From Phyllobacterium brassicacearum (GTDB lineage Bacteria > Pseudomonadota > Alphaproteobacteria > Rhizobiales > Rhizobiaceae): a stretch of DNA of 64,000 bases. Under the pieces are notes generated by a model. It saw only the letters and a list, made by a program, of their open reading frames with translations, did not search any database and was not told the DNA's origin. Positions within the stretch are counted from its first letter, which is position 1; the number at the start of each line of letters is the position of its first letter. The stretch spans positions 1 to 64,000 of the forward strand of contig NZ_PGGO01000014.1 in the NCBI RefSeq assembly GCF_003010955.1. Reading direction: 5' to 3'. This document shows positions 38,533 to 47,407 of this stretch, piece by piece. The translations under genes were made by a program, and so were the position numbers.

Positions 38533-38815
38533 TTACCCATCTATGAGGTTGATTTCCTTAAAAACTGTTTGATTTCAACGCCCTCCGCAATGGTCTCACA
38601 TGTTTGACGAGCTTCTGCATGCGACGCCTGACCGGGCCGAGGAAATGTGAGTTTTGCAACTGGTTTCAATTTTGTGAGGTTCCAAGCAGGGAAACATATG
38701 ATCGCCGTTTGCAGGTCGCATCTTTTCGTTTGGTCTCCGACCGGAGCCGGTTACTGACGTTCGGCACTTGCGTAGAAGATGCTCCAGCGTAAAGCAGGCA
38801 ACAGTATTCCGACGC
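38533..38815. other. non-coding gap after the first attR-like end
   Basis: About 280 bases with no supported gene or element. Confidence 0.35.
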
Positions 38816-39550
38816 TCAGGTAGTTCCGGCGCGATTTCGAGCTACGACATCATCATGGGTGAGATTGTCGCCGGCCTCCATGAACTGCTGGATTAGAGCC
38901 TCACGATTTTCAGGAGCGCGAGCCTTGTCTGCGGATTGGAGAGCCGCTTTCAACTCGCTAATTGTTAGTTCCGTGCAGTAGGCTGGAGTGCCAGGCTGTT
39001 GGCGCCAAGAACTCGACAGACCACCTGAATCCACCGGATCGAAACCCGTAGCATCGACCAGCTTCGCGGCGACAGCCTTCGCTTCCGGATCATCGCCGGC
39101 AACCGGAACAGCAATACGTCCAGATGCTCCGCTCGATTGCCCTTTTTCTGCCAGCGTCACAGCCAGTACAGCGTTCCATGCTTTGACGACGGGACGGCCA
39201 ATCTGCTCGCTAATCCAAACGCTTTCGGGCTTTCCACCATCGAAGTCAGCGATCGCGCCGTCGCGGAACGGGTAATAATTGGAGGTATCGATTACGACTG
39301 TGGCTTCAGGCACATTATTGAAGAGCGTGGCAACATCGGGATATTTGACGAACGGGATCGAAAGAACGATTACCTCGACGTCCTGAACCGCCTCTTTCTT
39401 GGAAACAGCTTTGGCTCCTGCATCACTTGCGAGATCGCGGATTGTATCCGGCCCCTTTGAATTGGAAATTTTGACGTCATGGCCGCTGACCACGAGTTTT
39501 CTCGCCAGAGTCGCGCCGATATTTCCAGCACCAATGATTCCGATTTTCAT
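38816..39550 (-). CDS. NADPH-dependent F420 reductase-like / NAD(P)-binding protein
   Basis: A 244-residue protein with an N-terminal Rossmann fold (MKIGIIGAGNIGATLARKLVVSGHDVKISNS) and VIVLSIPFVKYPDVATLF, close to the F420-dependent NADP reductase and pyrroline-5-carboxylate-reductase-like coenzyme-binding family. F420 use is unlikely in this organism; members in proteobacteria are probably NAD(P)H oxidoreductases of unknown substrate. It is on the same strand and 184 bases downstream of the RND pump gene. Confidence 0.83.
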   Translation of the reverse strand: MKIGIIGAGNIGATLARKLVVSGHDVKISNSKGPDTIRDLASDAGAKAVSKKEAVQDVEVIVLSIPFVKYPDVATLFNNVPEATVVIDTSNYYPFRDGAIADFDGGKPESVWISEQIGRPVVKAWNAVLAVTLAEKGQSSGASGRIAVPVAGDDPEAKAVAAKLVDATGFDPVDSGGLSSSWRQQPGTPAYCTELTISELKAALQSADKARAPENREALIQQFMEAGDNLTHDDVVARNRAGTT

Positions 39551-39734
39551 TACATATCCTTTCGTAAAGGTCCGAGGGTGCTCCCTTCACTCACCAGCGG
39601 GCGGGCGAATGCATGAAGAGTGTTTCGAAGTTCAGCCAATCCTGCCCGGTTTGTTGGCAGGCTGTTTCGTTCTCGCGCAAGCATTCGCCGCTCTTCGTTA
39701 ACCTCCCAGATCTACATCTGTTCACCGCAAGGCA

Positions 39735-42700
39735 TCACTCGGCAGCTATCGCTGTTGGCCCATGCACCTCCTCCAGCGTTTCTTTATCGGCGTCATTCTT
39801 CCCTGGGTTGATGCGGAACCAGGTAGCATAAAGAGCGGGAAGAAAGAGGAGGATCATTACGGTACCGACGGCCGTACCGCCGATCAGCGTGTACGCCATC
39901 GATCCCCAGAACACCGAGTGGGTGAGTGGGATGAAAGCAAGAACGGCCGCCAGTGCAGTCAAGATCACAGGTCGCGTCCGCTGCACTGTAGCCTCGATGA
40001 CGGCGTGGTAGTCATCGAGACCAGCCGCCTGATTCTCCTTGATTTGTTCGGTAAGGATTAAGGTATTGCGCATCAGGATTCCAGCCAGTCCGATCAACCC
40101 CAGGATGGCGTTGAAGCCAAAGGGCTGATTGAAGAGGAGAAGCACCGGCACCGCGCCGGCCAGACCGAGCGGCGCCGTCATCATCACCATGGTCATTGTC
40201 GATAGGCTGCGGACCTGGAGGATAATGACGATCAACATGGCAGCAATCATCACAGGGAATATCTGAACGAGCGCGGCATTGGCTTTAAGCGATTCCTCGA
40301 TATTTCCGCCCATCTCGATGCGATAGCCGACAGGCAGCGAGGCGATCAGCGGCTGAAGCGCCTTTTGAACCTGCTGTGAGACCTCCGGGGGCTGCGTCGC
40401 TTCACTGATGTCCGAACGGATTGTAATGACCGGAGTACGGTCGCGGCGCTTCATGATCGGCTCTTCGAACCTGATTTCGGAATGGCCGATCTGATCGAGC
40501 GGAATCTGCCGACCATCCCTGCTCATGAGAGAGAAATCAGCCAGTCTGGACGGATCAAGCCGGTTCTCACCGGCACTGCGCGCGACGACAGGCACGTTGC
40601 GGATGTTTTCGCGCACCTGCGTAACCGGGATACCCGTCAACAACAACCGCATCTGCTGGGCTGCCTCCGCCGGCGACAGGCCGATCAGGTTGAGTCGGTC
40701 CTGGTCAGGAACGAAGCGAAGGACGGGCGTTCGATTGCCCCAGTCGCGGTTTGCCTGGCGGACGTCGGGCACGCCTTTCATAATATCGAGCGCCTGTTCC
40801 GAGATTTTGTACAGTTGGTCGGGATCGGGGCCCATGATCCGAAACTCGACCGGAAACGGCGTGTAAGGGCCGAACACGAGCTGGGTGACGCGAACAGAGG
40901 CCTCGGGGACCAGGCCGTCCGAAACGGCGGCCCGAAGGCGATGCTTCAGGGCCTCCCGCGCAGAAGAGTCAGGCGTCAGCGCAACGATCTTGGCAAAGGC
41001 GGGGTCCGGCAATTCCGGCGCCATGGCAAAAAAGAAGCGAGGAGCGCCCTGACCGACGTAGCTGGTGACGATATTTGCCTCGGGCTGACTTTGCAGCCAG
41101 CTTTCGACTTTCGCGACCGCGGCGGTCGTCGCCTCGATGCTCGTGCCTTCAGGCATGCGGACCTCGACGAGAACTTCGGGGCGATCCGACGTCGGGAAGA
41201 ATTGCTGTTTCACGCTCCCCATCCCGACGACGGAAACGGCCATGATCATACCCACCACACCGCACGTCACGAACTTATGGCGAACGGCAAATTCAATGAG
41301 TCCACGCAGGCGACGGTAATTCGGCGTGTCATAGATGGCGTGATGACCACCCTCGACTGCCTTGATCTCCGGCAGCATCTTGACACCCAGATACGGTGTA
41401 AAGATCACCGCAACGAACCAGGAAACAATCAGGGCGAAACCCACGACCCAGAAGATATTCCCCGCATATTCGCCGGCGGTCGATCTGGCAAAGCCGACCG
41501 GCATTAACCCGATGATGGTCACAAACGTTCCCGACAGCATGGGTGCCGCGGTATGGCTCCAGGCATAGGCGGCCGCCTTGATGCGATCCATCCCCTCTTC
41601 CATTTTCACGACCATCACCTCAATGGCGATGATGGCATCATCAACGAGAAGTCCGAGCGCCAAGATCAGCGCGCCGAGCGTGATACGATCGAAAAACCTG
41701 CCGGTTTCCAGCATGATGAGGAAGACGACAGCCAGCGTAAGCGGAACGGCGAGGGCAACCACAATCCCCACACGCCAACCAAGACTGATGAGGCTCACAA
41801 GCAAGACTACCCCGAGGGCCATGGCGAATTTCATCATGAACTCGCCGACCGCAGCGTCGATGTTCACCGCCTGATCGCTTACCTTTGCGAGCGTCATACC
41901 GAGCGGAAGGGTTTGAGCGATCGCGGCAGATTTTTCCTCGAGCGCCTTGCCGAGTTCGAGACCGTTCCAGCCCTGCTGCATGACTGCGCCAAGCATGATG
42001 GCCGGCTCACCCTCATGACGGATAATGTAGGTGGCCGGATCTTCATAGCCGCGCCGCACTTCTGCGAAATCCGAGAGCTTCAAAGTCCGTCCAGCGGCAA
42101 CGATCGGCGTATCGGCGATTGCCTGTATACTATCGTATGCACCGTCGAAACGCATAAAGACCTGCGGCCCTCTTGTATCGATTGAGCCAGCGGGCGTGAC
42201 CGTGTTTTGCCTCTGTAAAGCGGCAGCGATGTCTTGTGCCGAGATTCCAAGTGTGGCGAGCTTCGAATAGGAGAATTCGACAAAGATCTGTTCAGGCCGC
42301 TCTCCGAGAATGTTGATCTTCTTGACGCCTGGCACATGCAGAAGATCCTGCCGTATCAATTCGGCTTGCCGCACGAGCTCGCGCATCGGCATCCCCTTAG
42401 CCTTCAGCGCATAAAGAGCGAAGCTCACATCGGAGTACTCGTCGTTGACAAAAGGCCCGAAGACACCTTGAGGCAGGTTTCGTGCTTCGTCTCCGAGCTT
42501 TTTACGTGCCTGGTAAAACTCTTCCTCGACCGCATCAGGTGGCATACTATCCTTTAAAGTGACGGTCAAAAAGGCATAGCCTGGCCGTGTTGTCGTCTCG
42601 ACACGGTCGTAATACGTCAGTTCCTGGATACGCTTTTCAAGTGGCTCTGCGACGAGATCCTGCATTTCGCGCGCTGTTGCACCTGGCCATGCAGCTGTCA

Positions 42701-42845
42701 CGGTCAGGGTTTTGATGGTGAAGGAGGGATCCTCTGCTCGCCCGAGCTTGACAAAGGCATAGACGCCCGCGGCGGCCAGAAGGATGATGAAAAACAAAGT
42801 TACGGCCCGCTCACGAACCGCCAGCGCTGAAAGGTTGAGATTCAT
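39735..42845 (-). CDS. RND efflux pump, inner-membrane transporter (AcrB-type)
   Basis: A 1036-residue proton-driven exporter. Twelve membrane helices are arranged as 1+5 and 1+5 around two large periplasmic loops. The proton relay LGLLVDDAIIAIEV in helix 4, GRAEDPSFTIKTLTV with EMQDLVAEPLEKRIQ after helix 1, and GLAGILMRNTLIL near the C-terminus are visible. ATG 42845 overlaps the adaptor gene stop as ATGA. No outer membrane channel gene is nearby, so it must use one encoded elsewhere. Its substrate is unknown; multidrug or solvent export is likely. Confidence 0.92.
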   Translation of the reverse strand: MNLNLSALAVRERAVTLFFIILLAAAGVYAFVKLGRAEDPSFTIKTLTVTAAWPGATAREMQDLVAEPLEKRIQELTYYDRVETTTRPGYAFLTVTLKDSMPPDAVEEEFYQARKKLGDEARNLPQGVFGPFVNDEYSDVSFALYALKAKGMPMRELVRQAELIRQDLLHVPGVKKINILGERPEQIFVEFSYSKLATLGISAQDIAAALQRQNTVTPAGSIDTRGPQVFMRFDGAYDSIQAIADTPIVAAGRTLKLSDFAEVRRGYEDPATYIIRHEGEPAIMLGAVMQQGWNGLELGKALEEKSAAIAQTLPLGMTLAKVSDQAVNIDAAVGEFMMKFAMALGVVLLVSLISLGWRVGIVVALAVPLTLAVVFLIMLETGRFFDRITLGALILALGLLVDDAIIAIEVMVVKMEEGMDRIKAAAYAWSHTAAPMLSGTFVTIIGLMPVGFARSTAGEYAGNIFWVVGFALIVSWFVAVIFTPYLGVKMLPEIKAVEGGHHAIYDTPNYRRLRGLIEFAVRHKFVTCGVVGMIMAVSVVGMGSVKQQFFPTSDRPEVLVEVRMPEGTSIEATTAAVAKVESWLQSQPEANIVTSYVGQGAPRFFFAMAPELPDPAFAKIVALTPDSSAREALKHRLRAAVSDGLVPEASVRVTQLVFGPYTPFPVEFRIMGPDPDQLYKISEQALDIMKGVPDVRQANRDWGNRTPVLRFVPDQDRLNLIGLSPAEAAQQMRLLLTGIPVTQVRENIRNVPVVARSAGENRLDPSRLADFSLMSRDGRQIPLDQIGHSEIRFEEPIMKRRDRTPVITIRSDISEATQPPEVSQQVQKALQPLIASLPVGYRIEMGGNIEESLKANAALVQIFPVMIAAMLIVIILQVRSLSTMTMVMMTAPLGLAGAVPVLLLFNQPFGFNAILGLIGLAGILMRNTLILTEQIKENQAAGLDDYHAVIEATVQRTRPVILTALAAVLAFIPLTHSVFWGSMAYTLIGGTAVGTVMILLFLPALYATWFRINPGKNDADKETLEEVHGPTAIAAE

Positions 42846-43963
42846 TGGACCGCCGCTCCGGTCTGTTCCGAACTGGTCCGGACGCTGGCGCCATCCGTCA
42901 GCAGGTGGGCGCCAAGTGCGATGACTGGCTCTCCGGCCTTCAGGTTTGAAACGACTACGTTCTCTTCGCCAATGTGCTCGATCTTCACCTGCCTCAAGTA
43001 AACGCTCGAAGACTGCTCGTTGAAGACCCAGACGCCGGTTCGACTGCCGTCGTCGAAGACAGCACCGACGGGCACCACTGCATGCGATTGGCTGCTTTTG
43101 TTGGAAACTCTTATTGTCACCGTTGCACCCAGCGGAGCCGATGCCGCCGCGCCTTCTAGAACCCACCGAGCTTCATAGGTGCGGGTCTGAGGATCCGCAG
43201 CGTCCGACATCTGGCGAAGCCGTGCCTTATCTTCCTCTGCTTCGTTTCCGTAAACACTGGCATGCGCCACTTCGCCGGGTTCCAGCCGAAGAGATTCAGG
43301 AAGCCATACGAGCGCTTCCCGAGGCCCAGCCTGGGCAAGCCTGATTACAGTCTGGCCTGCTGTTACGACTTGTCCGGGCTCCCCAAGCGCCTCCACAACG
43401 GTTCCATCGGTGTCAGCGACTAGAAGCGAATAGGTCGCCTCATTGTCCGCGACACTGGCATCGGCTTCCGCCGCAGCAAGCTGTGCGGCAGCGGTGTCGA
43501 GAGCTGTCTTTGCTTGCTCATAACGTTGCGGGGAGGCCGCCAATCCGTTTTTTACGAGGGCGGCGTATCGTCGCTCGTCTGCTTGCGCTTGTGTGAATAC
43601 CGCCCGAGCAGCGACGACTGCATTACTTTTTGCTGCAAGCGCAAGACGCAGATCAGTCTCATCGATGCGCATTAGGGGCTGGCCGCCTTTGACCTTTTCG
43701 CCGACGTCCACGTAACGCTGAACGATCTTACCAGGCATACGAAACCCCAGATTGCTCTGCACCCGGGCGGCGATGGTCCCTGTGAACGTTCGCTCAGCCG
43801 CTTCGGGCGTCTTCGCTTTCACCACCCTGACGAGTGGGGCCGCTATGCGTGGATCCGCGGCTTCCGCCGCCTTTCCAAATGGCTCGAGGACGAACACAAT
43901 TACCGCAGCGCCGGCCGCCGCCAGAAACGCTATCGATGAGAGAAGAATTTTGCGGCGGTCCAT
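42842..43963 (-). CDS. RND efflux pump, periplasmic adaptor (membrane fusion protein)
   Basis: A 373-residue adaptor. It has an N-terminal signal/anchor helix (ILLSSIAFLAAAGAAVIVFVL), the split lipoyl domain (SNLGFRMPGKIVQRYVDVGEKVKGGQPL and DGTVVEALGEPGQVVTAGQ), an alpha-hairpin between them, and a beta-barrel after. ATG 43963 places the anchor at the N-terminus; the longer frame overlaps the operator region. It is the first gene of the two-gene pump operon, divergent from its TetR regulator. Confidence 0.92.
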   Translation of the reverse strand: MDRRKILLSSIAFLAAAGAAVIVFVLEPFGKAAEAADPRIAAPLVRVVKAKTPEAAERTFTGTIAARVQSNLGFRMPGKIVQRYVDVGEKVKGGQPLMRIDETDLRLALAAKSNAVVAARAVFTQAQADERRYAALVKNGLAASPQRYEQAKTALDTAAAQLAAAEADASVADNEATYSLLVADTDGTVVEALGEPGQVVTAGQTVIRLAQAGPREALVWLPESLRLEPGEVAHASVYGNEAEEDKARLRQMSDAADPQTRTYEARWVLEGAAASAPLGATVTIRVSNKSSQSHAVVPVGAVFDDGSRTGVWVFNEQSSSVYLRQVKIEHIGEENVVVSNLKAGEPVIALGAHLLTDGASVRTSSEQTGAAVQ

Positions 43964-44009
43964 TTCAATTACCCTTCTTGACAGGTGCAGCGTTCGAATT
44001 AGATTGCGA

Positions 44010-44030
44010 TATAACTCTAAATTTGTTATA
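44010..44030. promoter_or_regulatory. probable TetR operator between efflux operon and regulator
   Basis: A perfect palindrome, TATAAC-N9-GTTATA, lies in the short 98-base space between the divergent adaptor and TetR genes. An outer pair, ATTAGATT (43998-44005) and AATCTAAT (44043-44050), extends the symmetry around a nearby centre. Placement and size suit a TetR dimer site controlling both promoters. Confidence 0.65.
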
Positions 44031-44061
44031 GATGTCAAATGAAATCTAATTGGAGGTCAAA

Positions 44062-44649
44062 ATGCGAGTCAGCCGTGCGCAGGCCGAAGCAAATCGCCAA
44101 GCGGTGATAGACGCCGCAAGCCAGCTCTTCCGGGAGCACGGCTTTGACGGTATTGGGCTGAAGGATTTGATGAAAGGTGCCGGCCTTACTCAGGGCGCGT
44201 TCTATAAGCAGTTCGAATCGAAAGCCGATCTTGCCGCACAGGCATCAAGGCGCGCGATGGAGAACGCAACCCGCAGATGGTCGACAGCAGCTGCGGGCAA
44301 TCCTAATCCACTTGAAGCAATTGTGTCGTTCTATCTGTCCACGGGCCATCGCGAGGAGCGGAGTGACGGGTGCCCTCTGGCGGCACTTGGTTCTGACGCC
44401 GCGCGGCACAGCGAAGAGGTACGGGTTCCGTTTCAAGAGGGCATCGAAGCTCATCTGCAGATCCTCGATGAGTTGATGCCCAAGTCGGAGAGCTCCAAAC
44501 CGTATCATAAAGCAATGGCCATCCTGTCTCTCATGGTCGGCGCCGTAACGATCTCTCGTGTCATGACAGATGAAGCAATGTCGCAGAATGTTCTCGAAGC
44601 AGCTGCTGACGAGGTCAGGCGCATTGCGCTTTCGTCCGAAGGGCAATGA
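44062..44649 (+). CDS. TetR/AcrR family regulator of the RND pump
   Basis: A 195-residue regulator. The helix-turn-helix is at residues 10-55 (VIDAASQLFREHGFDGIGLKDLMKGAGLTQGAFYKQFESKADL), followed by a helical ligand-binding domain. GGAGGT lies upstream of ATG 44062, which decides the start. It probably represses the divergent pump genes and its own gene and is released by a pump substrate, as is usual for such pairs. Confidence 0.92.
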   Translation: MRVSRAQAEANRQAVIDAASQLFREHGFDGIGLKDLMKGAGLTQGAFYKQFESKADLAAQASRRAMENATRRWSTAAAGNPNPLEAIVSFYLSTGHREERSDGCPLAALGSDAARHSEEVRVPFQEGIEAHLQILDELMPKSESSKPYHKAMAILSLMVGAVTISRVMTDEAMSQNVLEAAADEVRRIALSSEGQ

Positions 44650-44824
44650 TTCGGATAGCATCCCCGCCGAAGGATCAGCACAAATTAGATCGGCACTCTT
44701 CGCATTAGCTGCGGTGGAAGAGGCTCCCACTTAAGCCAAGAACATCAGAGACCGGCTGCTGCTGCGGCAGCCTCCGTTCACAGGTCCGCTCGCGCCATGG
44801 GGGCCGTCCCCCGCGTTTGAATCC

Positions 44825-44984
44825 GGTTGCAAATTTATGTGTCGATTATAGCAAAGCCGAACCCGCTATCAGTTTCCATTTGGTACATTTTACTGGTACA
44901 CAAACCCCGTGACACGGTCTCTTTAGCATTGTTTTTATTGCATAAATTTTCATAAAGTTAGTTCCCGCTTGGCTCCACCAAATT
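44825..44984 (+). repeat. attR-like island end, second copy and right boundary of the array
   Basis: Carries the same ordered motifs as 38368-38532 and ends in a 22-base copy of the tRNA-Ala 3' end plus AAATT (44963-44984). The bases after it (CTACTGTACTTCAA) resemble those after the true tRNA gene (TCTCAGTACATTTCAA), suggesting that the duplicated att core extends a little into flanking chromosome. Confidence 0.75.
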
Positions 44985-45246
44985 CTACTGTACTTCAACC
45001 AATTACGCTCCTGGCCGTTCTTGCGCTGGGAAGGGGTTGGCACTCCGCACATCAATTGAACGTTAGGATCGATGCGCGTGTTCGCGCACTGGCGCGCCTG
45101 GTTTGGTCCAGACAATCGCTGTGTCATTCCCCGATCAGCCTTGCCGAGTACGGCCATGAGATCTGGGCTAACCGCACACGCTGATTGCGATTTGAGCCAT
45201 TATTCATTACAGTCATTTAGTTAGTTGGCTTGTATTGGATTGCGCT

Positions 45247-45927
45247 ATGACTAAGATTGTATTCACGCCGAAATTTGCTTTGTTTCTGTTCATTTTTCTC
45301 GCAACAAATGCGCTATATTTCTGGCTGAAAATTGATCCTGTCGACGTCTCTGTCTCGCTGGATGAGTCAGGGCCAATCGAGACTGTGCAGCTTGCCTACC
45401 TTGCGGGCGGAGCACTGTTGTTCTTTGCAGCAGCAGCAGCGACACTGTCGGGCACAGAACGAATGTTCTGCATTGCAATGGCCATGCTTGGCCTCGTCTT
45501 TTTTCTTCGTGAGATGGAGGTCGACAATGCTGGCCCGATCAGCGCTTACCTTGAAAGCAGATTGCTACGGACACATGAGGCAATTGTGGTTGCGGCGGTA
45601 ATCAGCTTCTACCTGGTTTTTCGCTGGAGTCTGATAGGTGGCGTAATGAGTTTTGTATTCAGCAAATCGGCATGGCCATTTTATGTGGCAGCCATTCTGC
45701 TTTTGGCTGGCGCAACATTCGACATATTTCACGGATCGGTCCCAAATCAGATAAAGGAAGAGATCTTCGAATGCAGCAGTTACCTGACACTCCTGCTCAT
45801 CGCGGGAGCTATCTGTTATCAGCAACCCGGCGCCAGAATCCGGAGCACGTCGGCAGACTTTCTGATGGTGGTCGTGACAGTCTCTCTCTTCGCCGGGGCT
45901 TGCTGGCTGACCGAGCAGATTCCATGA
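45247..45927 (+). CDS. hypothetical multi-pass membrane protein
   Basis: A 226-residue protein from ATG 45247 with about six hydrophobic helices (FALFLFIFLATNALYFWL, LAYLAGGALLFFAAAAATL, MAMLGLVFFLREME and later segments) and few charged residues. The family is not recognised. First gene to the right of the island array. Some glutamates and histidines within or next to helices (REMEVD, HEAIVV, FHGSV) could be functional but no role is assigned. Confidence 0.68.
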   Translation: MTKIVFTPKFALFLFIFLATNALYFWLKIDPVDVSVSLDESGPIETVQLAYLAGGALLFFAAAAATLSGTERMFCIAMAMLGLVFFLREMEVDNAGPISAYLESRLLRTHEAIVVAAVISFYLVFRWSLIGGVMSFVFSKSAWPFYVAAILLLAGATFDIFHGSVPNQIKEEIFECSSYLTLLLIAGAICYQQPGARIRSTSADFLMVVVTVSLFAGACWLTEQIP

Positions 45928-46299
45928 TTATCATGGGAGTGGCCACCAGGCGGAAATCCCTACTCGATTTTACCTTGGTTGGGATCGCCCACGAAAAATT
46001 GCTTGATATTTCTGATGTTTCGCTTGTCAGTTAACGGCATAGGCTCGGCGTCGAGATCCCAGACCACAATCACCAACCTCCGCCGAGCCTCTCTTCGCCG
46101 TTCTTATTCTGCGGGCAAGCTCCCTGGCATCTTCTGGATAGGCCCGCACATGTGGGCAGTAAGTGCCGCGTCGTCCTCCAAACATGGTTGCTCAGCGTCT
46201 TTCGTGTGCGGTGGCATTAGGAAAACTAGTCCCTGTGAGCAACTTTCCATGCCCTGACAGCGTTCTATAATGACGGGAGTGCATAGAGGAGGAGCTACG
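45928..46299. other. gene-poor stretch
   Basis: About 370 bases. A minus-strand frame ending at 45960 reads RLVIVVWDLDAEPMPLTDK but has no credible start or ribosome site, so it may be the tail of a broken gene. Nothing else recognised. Confidence 0.35.
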
Positions 46300-46485
46300 A
46301 TGGGAGGAACGTCACAGCATTATGTGCGCCGGATGCCAACCGCGCCGGACCACCTGATGGAATCGATCAAAAATCACATGCCGAAGATCAAGCCCAAGCC
46401 CAATCACGGTCCGGAGAGGTTGTCCGACGTGCTCAAGCGTTCAAAGGGCGCGTATTCAATAGGCAAATACAAACCCTCGAAATAA
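46300..46485 (+). CDS. hypothetical small basic protein, 61 residues
   Basis: A short Lys/Pro-rich protein (KIKPKPNHGPERLSDVLKRSKGAY near the end). The Shine-Dalgarno GAGGAGGAG lies at good distance before ATG 46300, the main reason to believe it is translated. No family recognised and no membrane segment. Confidence 0.55.
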   Translation: MGGTSQHYVRRMPTAPDHLMESIKNHMPKIKPKPNHGPERLSDVLKRSKGAYSIGKYKPSK

Positions 46486-46538
46486 CGCGGCAAGATCTGC
46501 CAACACAGCGGTCGCTTTGGAAAGCTGTAAGTCAGGCG

Positions 46539-47303
46539 TTATCGCAACAACGATCTCGCCGTCGGCGCCAGCCGGGCTATTGTGGGCGGGGCGATAAGAT
46601 AGCGTGAGAGCTGTTCCTGTGCGGCTAGCCATACTGGGTTGCCAATGAGGTCCTTGGTAAAGGACGCCTGTGCTGCGGCGTTGTCGAAGCGCGAGAACGC
46701 GACGGTGACGTTTTCGCCAAGGCGAACGGAGAGCCGCGTGAAGGTGTTTTCGCTGTGCTCGGAAGCAAACAGGGCAACGCGTTTCTCACCGGCTGCCCGA
46801 AGTATCGGACAAAGCGTTTCCTGGTAGAATGCCAGGAATTCCAATTCGGCGGACGATTTGAGCTTGTAGGTTACCGCCTGGACGATCGCGGGTGACAGAT
46901 CCGTCGCATCACGTCCGGGCCTTCCGCCGGGAAGCGCGAACGCATCCGCTTCGCTTTGCGGGTGCAGCAGCAGGACATCATCCGAATCGATCATGGTGGC
47001 ATTGGCCGTATTACGATGCTCGCCCCACACCGGTCCGCCATAGAAGGCTGCAAGTGCCGCGTGGCGGGCCTGCATGTCAGGAAAACCCCGCAGCCAGACA
47101 AAGGCGTCCGGATCGTCCAGATCGCGGAATTGGCCGATGATCTTCATGCCGCATGCTTCCTGACTTTCCAGAAAATACCTGTCGAACAGGGCGATCAGCT
47201 CGTCGCGACGCCCGGGATGCAGCGTATATCGCCGCAATTCAGCAATGGGGCAGTAACGCGAATATGCTTGCGGCCGAGACATACCTTCCAGTGAAGCGTT
47301 CAT
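46539..47303 (-). CDS. NIPSNAP family protein
   Basis: A 254-residue protein with a clear NIPSNAP ferredoxin-like half: ELRRYTLHPGRRDELIALFDRYFLESQE, IGQFRDLDDPDAFVWLRGF, and HRNTANATMIDSDDVLLL, then a second, diverged half. NIPSNAP proteins have no settled biochemical role in bacteria. It is divergently transcribed from a TetR gene, with two palindromes between, and is probably that regulator's target. Confidence 0.85.
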   Translation of the reverse strand: MNASLEGMSRPQAYSRYCPIAELRRYTLHPGRRDELIALFDRYFLESQEACGMKIIGQFRDLDDPDAFVWLRGFPDMQARHAALAAFYGGPVWGEHRNTANATMIDSDDVLLLHPQSEADAFALPGGRPGRDATDLSPAIVQAVTYKLKSSAELEFLAFYQETLCPILRAAGEKRVALFASEHSENTFTRLSVRLGENVTVAFSRFDNAAAQASFTKDLIGNPVWLAAQEQLSRYLIAPPTIARLAPTARSLLR

Positions 47304-47323
47304 GATGGTTCCTCCTATAAAAC

Positions 47324-47341
47324 AAACAGGTTGACCTGTTT
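47324..47341. promoter_or_regulatory. TetR operator 1 (perfect palindrome)
   Basis: AAACAGGT-TG-ACCTGTTT: perfect eight-base arms around two bases, located between the NIPSNAP and TetR start codons, 21 bases upstream of the NIPSNAP start. Confidence 0.72.
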
Positions 47342-47347
47342 TTAATA

Positions 47348-47365
47348 AGACCGGTTGTCCTGTTT
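47348..47365. promoter_or_regulatory. TetR operator 2 (imperfect copy)
   Basis: AGACCGGTTGTCCTGTTT matches operator 1 at 15 of 18 positions. Its centre lies 24 bases from that of operator 1, so two dimers may bind side by side and cover both divergent promoters. Confidence 0.6.
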
Positions 47366-47407
47366 TGTCAATTTGTTATTCTAGGTGGAGGCGATGCAAG
47401 GCGAGTG

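Noticed and set aside
40482-41507. A 341-codon open frame antisense to the RND pump gene
   Set aside because: It is a shadow of the pump gene in high-GC DNA and its sequence has the low-complexity His/Arg/Asp look of antisense translation.
45960-46100. Minus-strand tail reading RLVIVVWDLDAEPMPLTDK
   Set aside because: It looks protein-like but is cut by a stop upstream and lacks a plausible start; only kept as a possible broken gene end.
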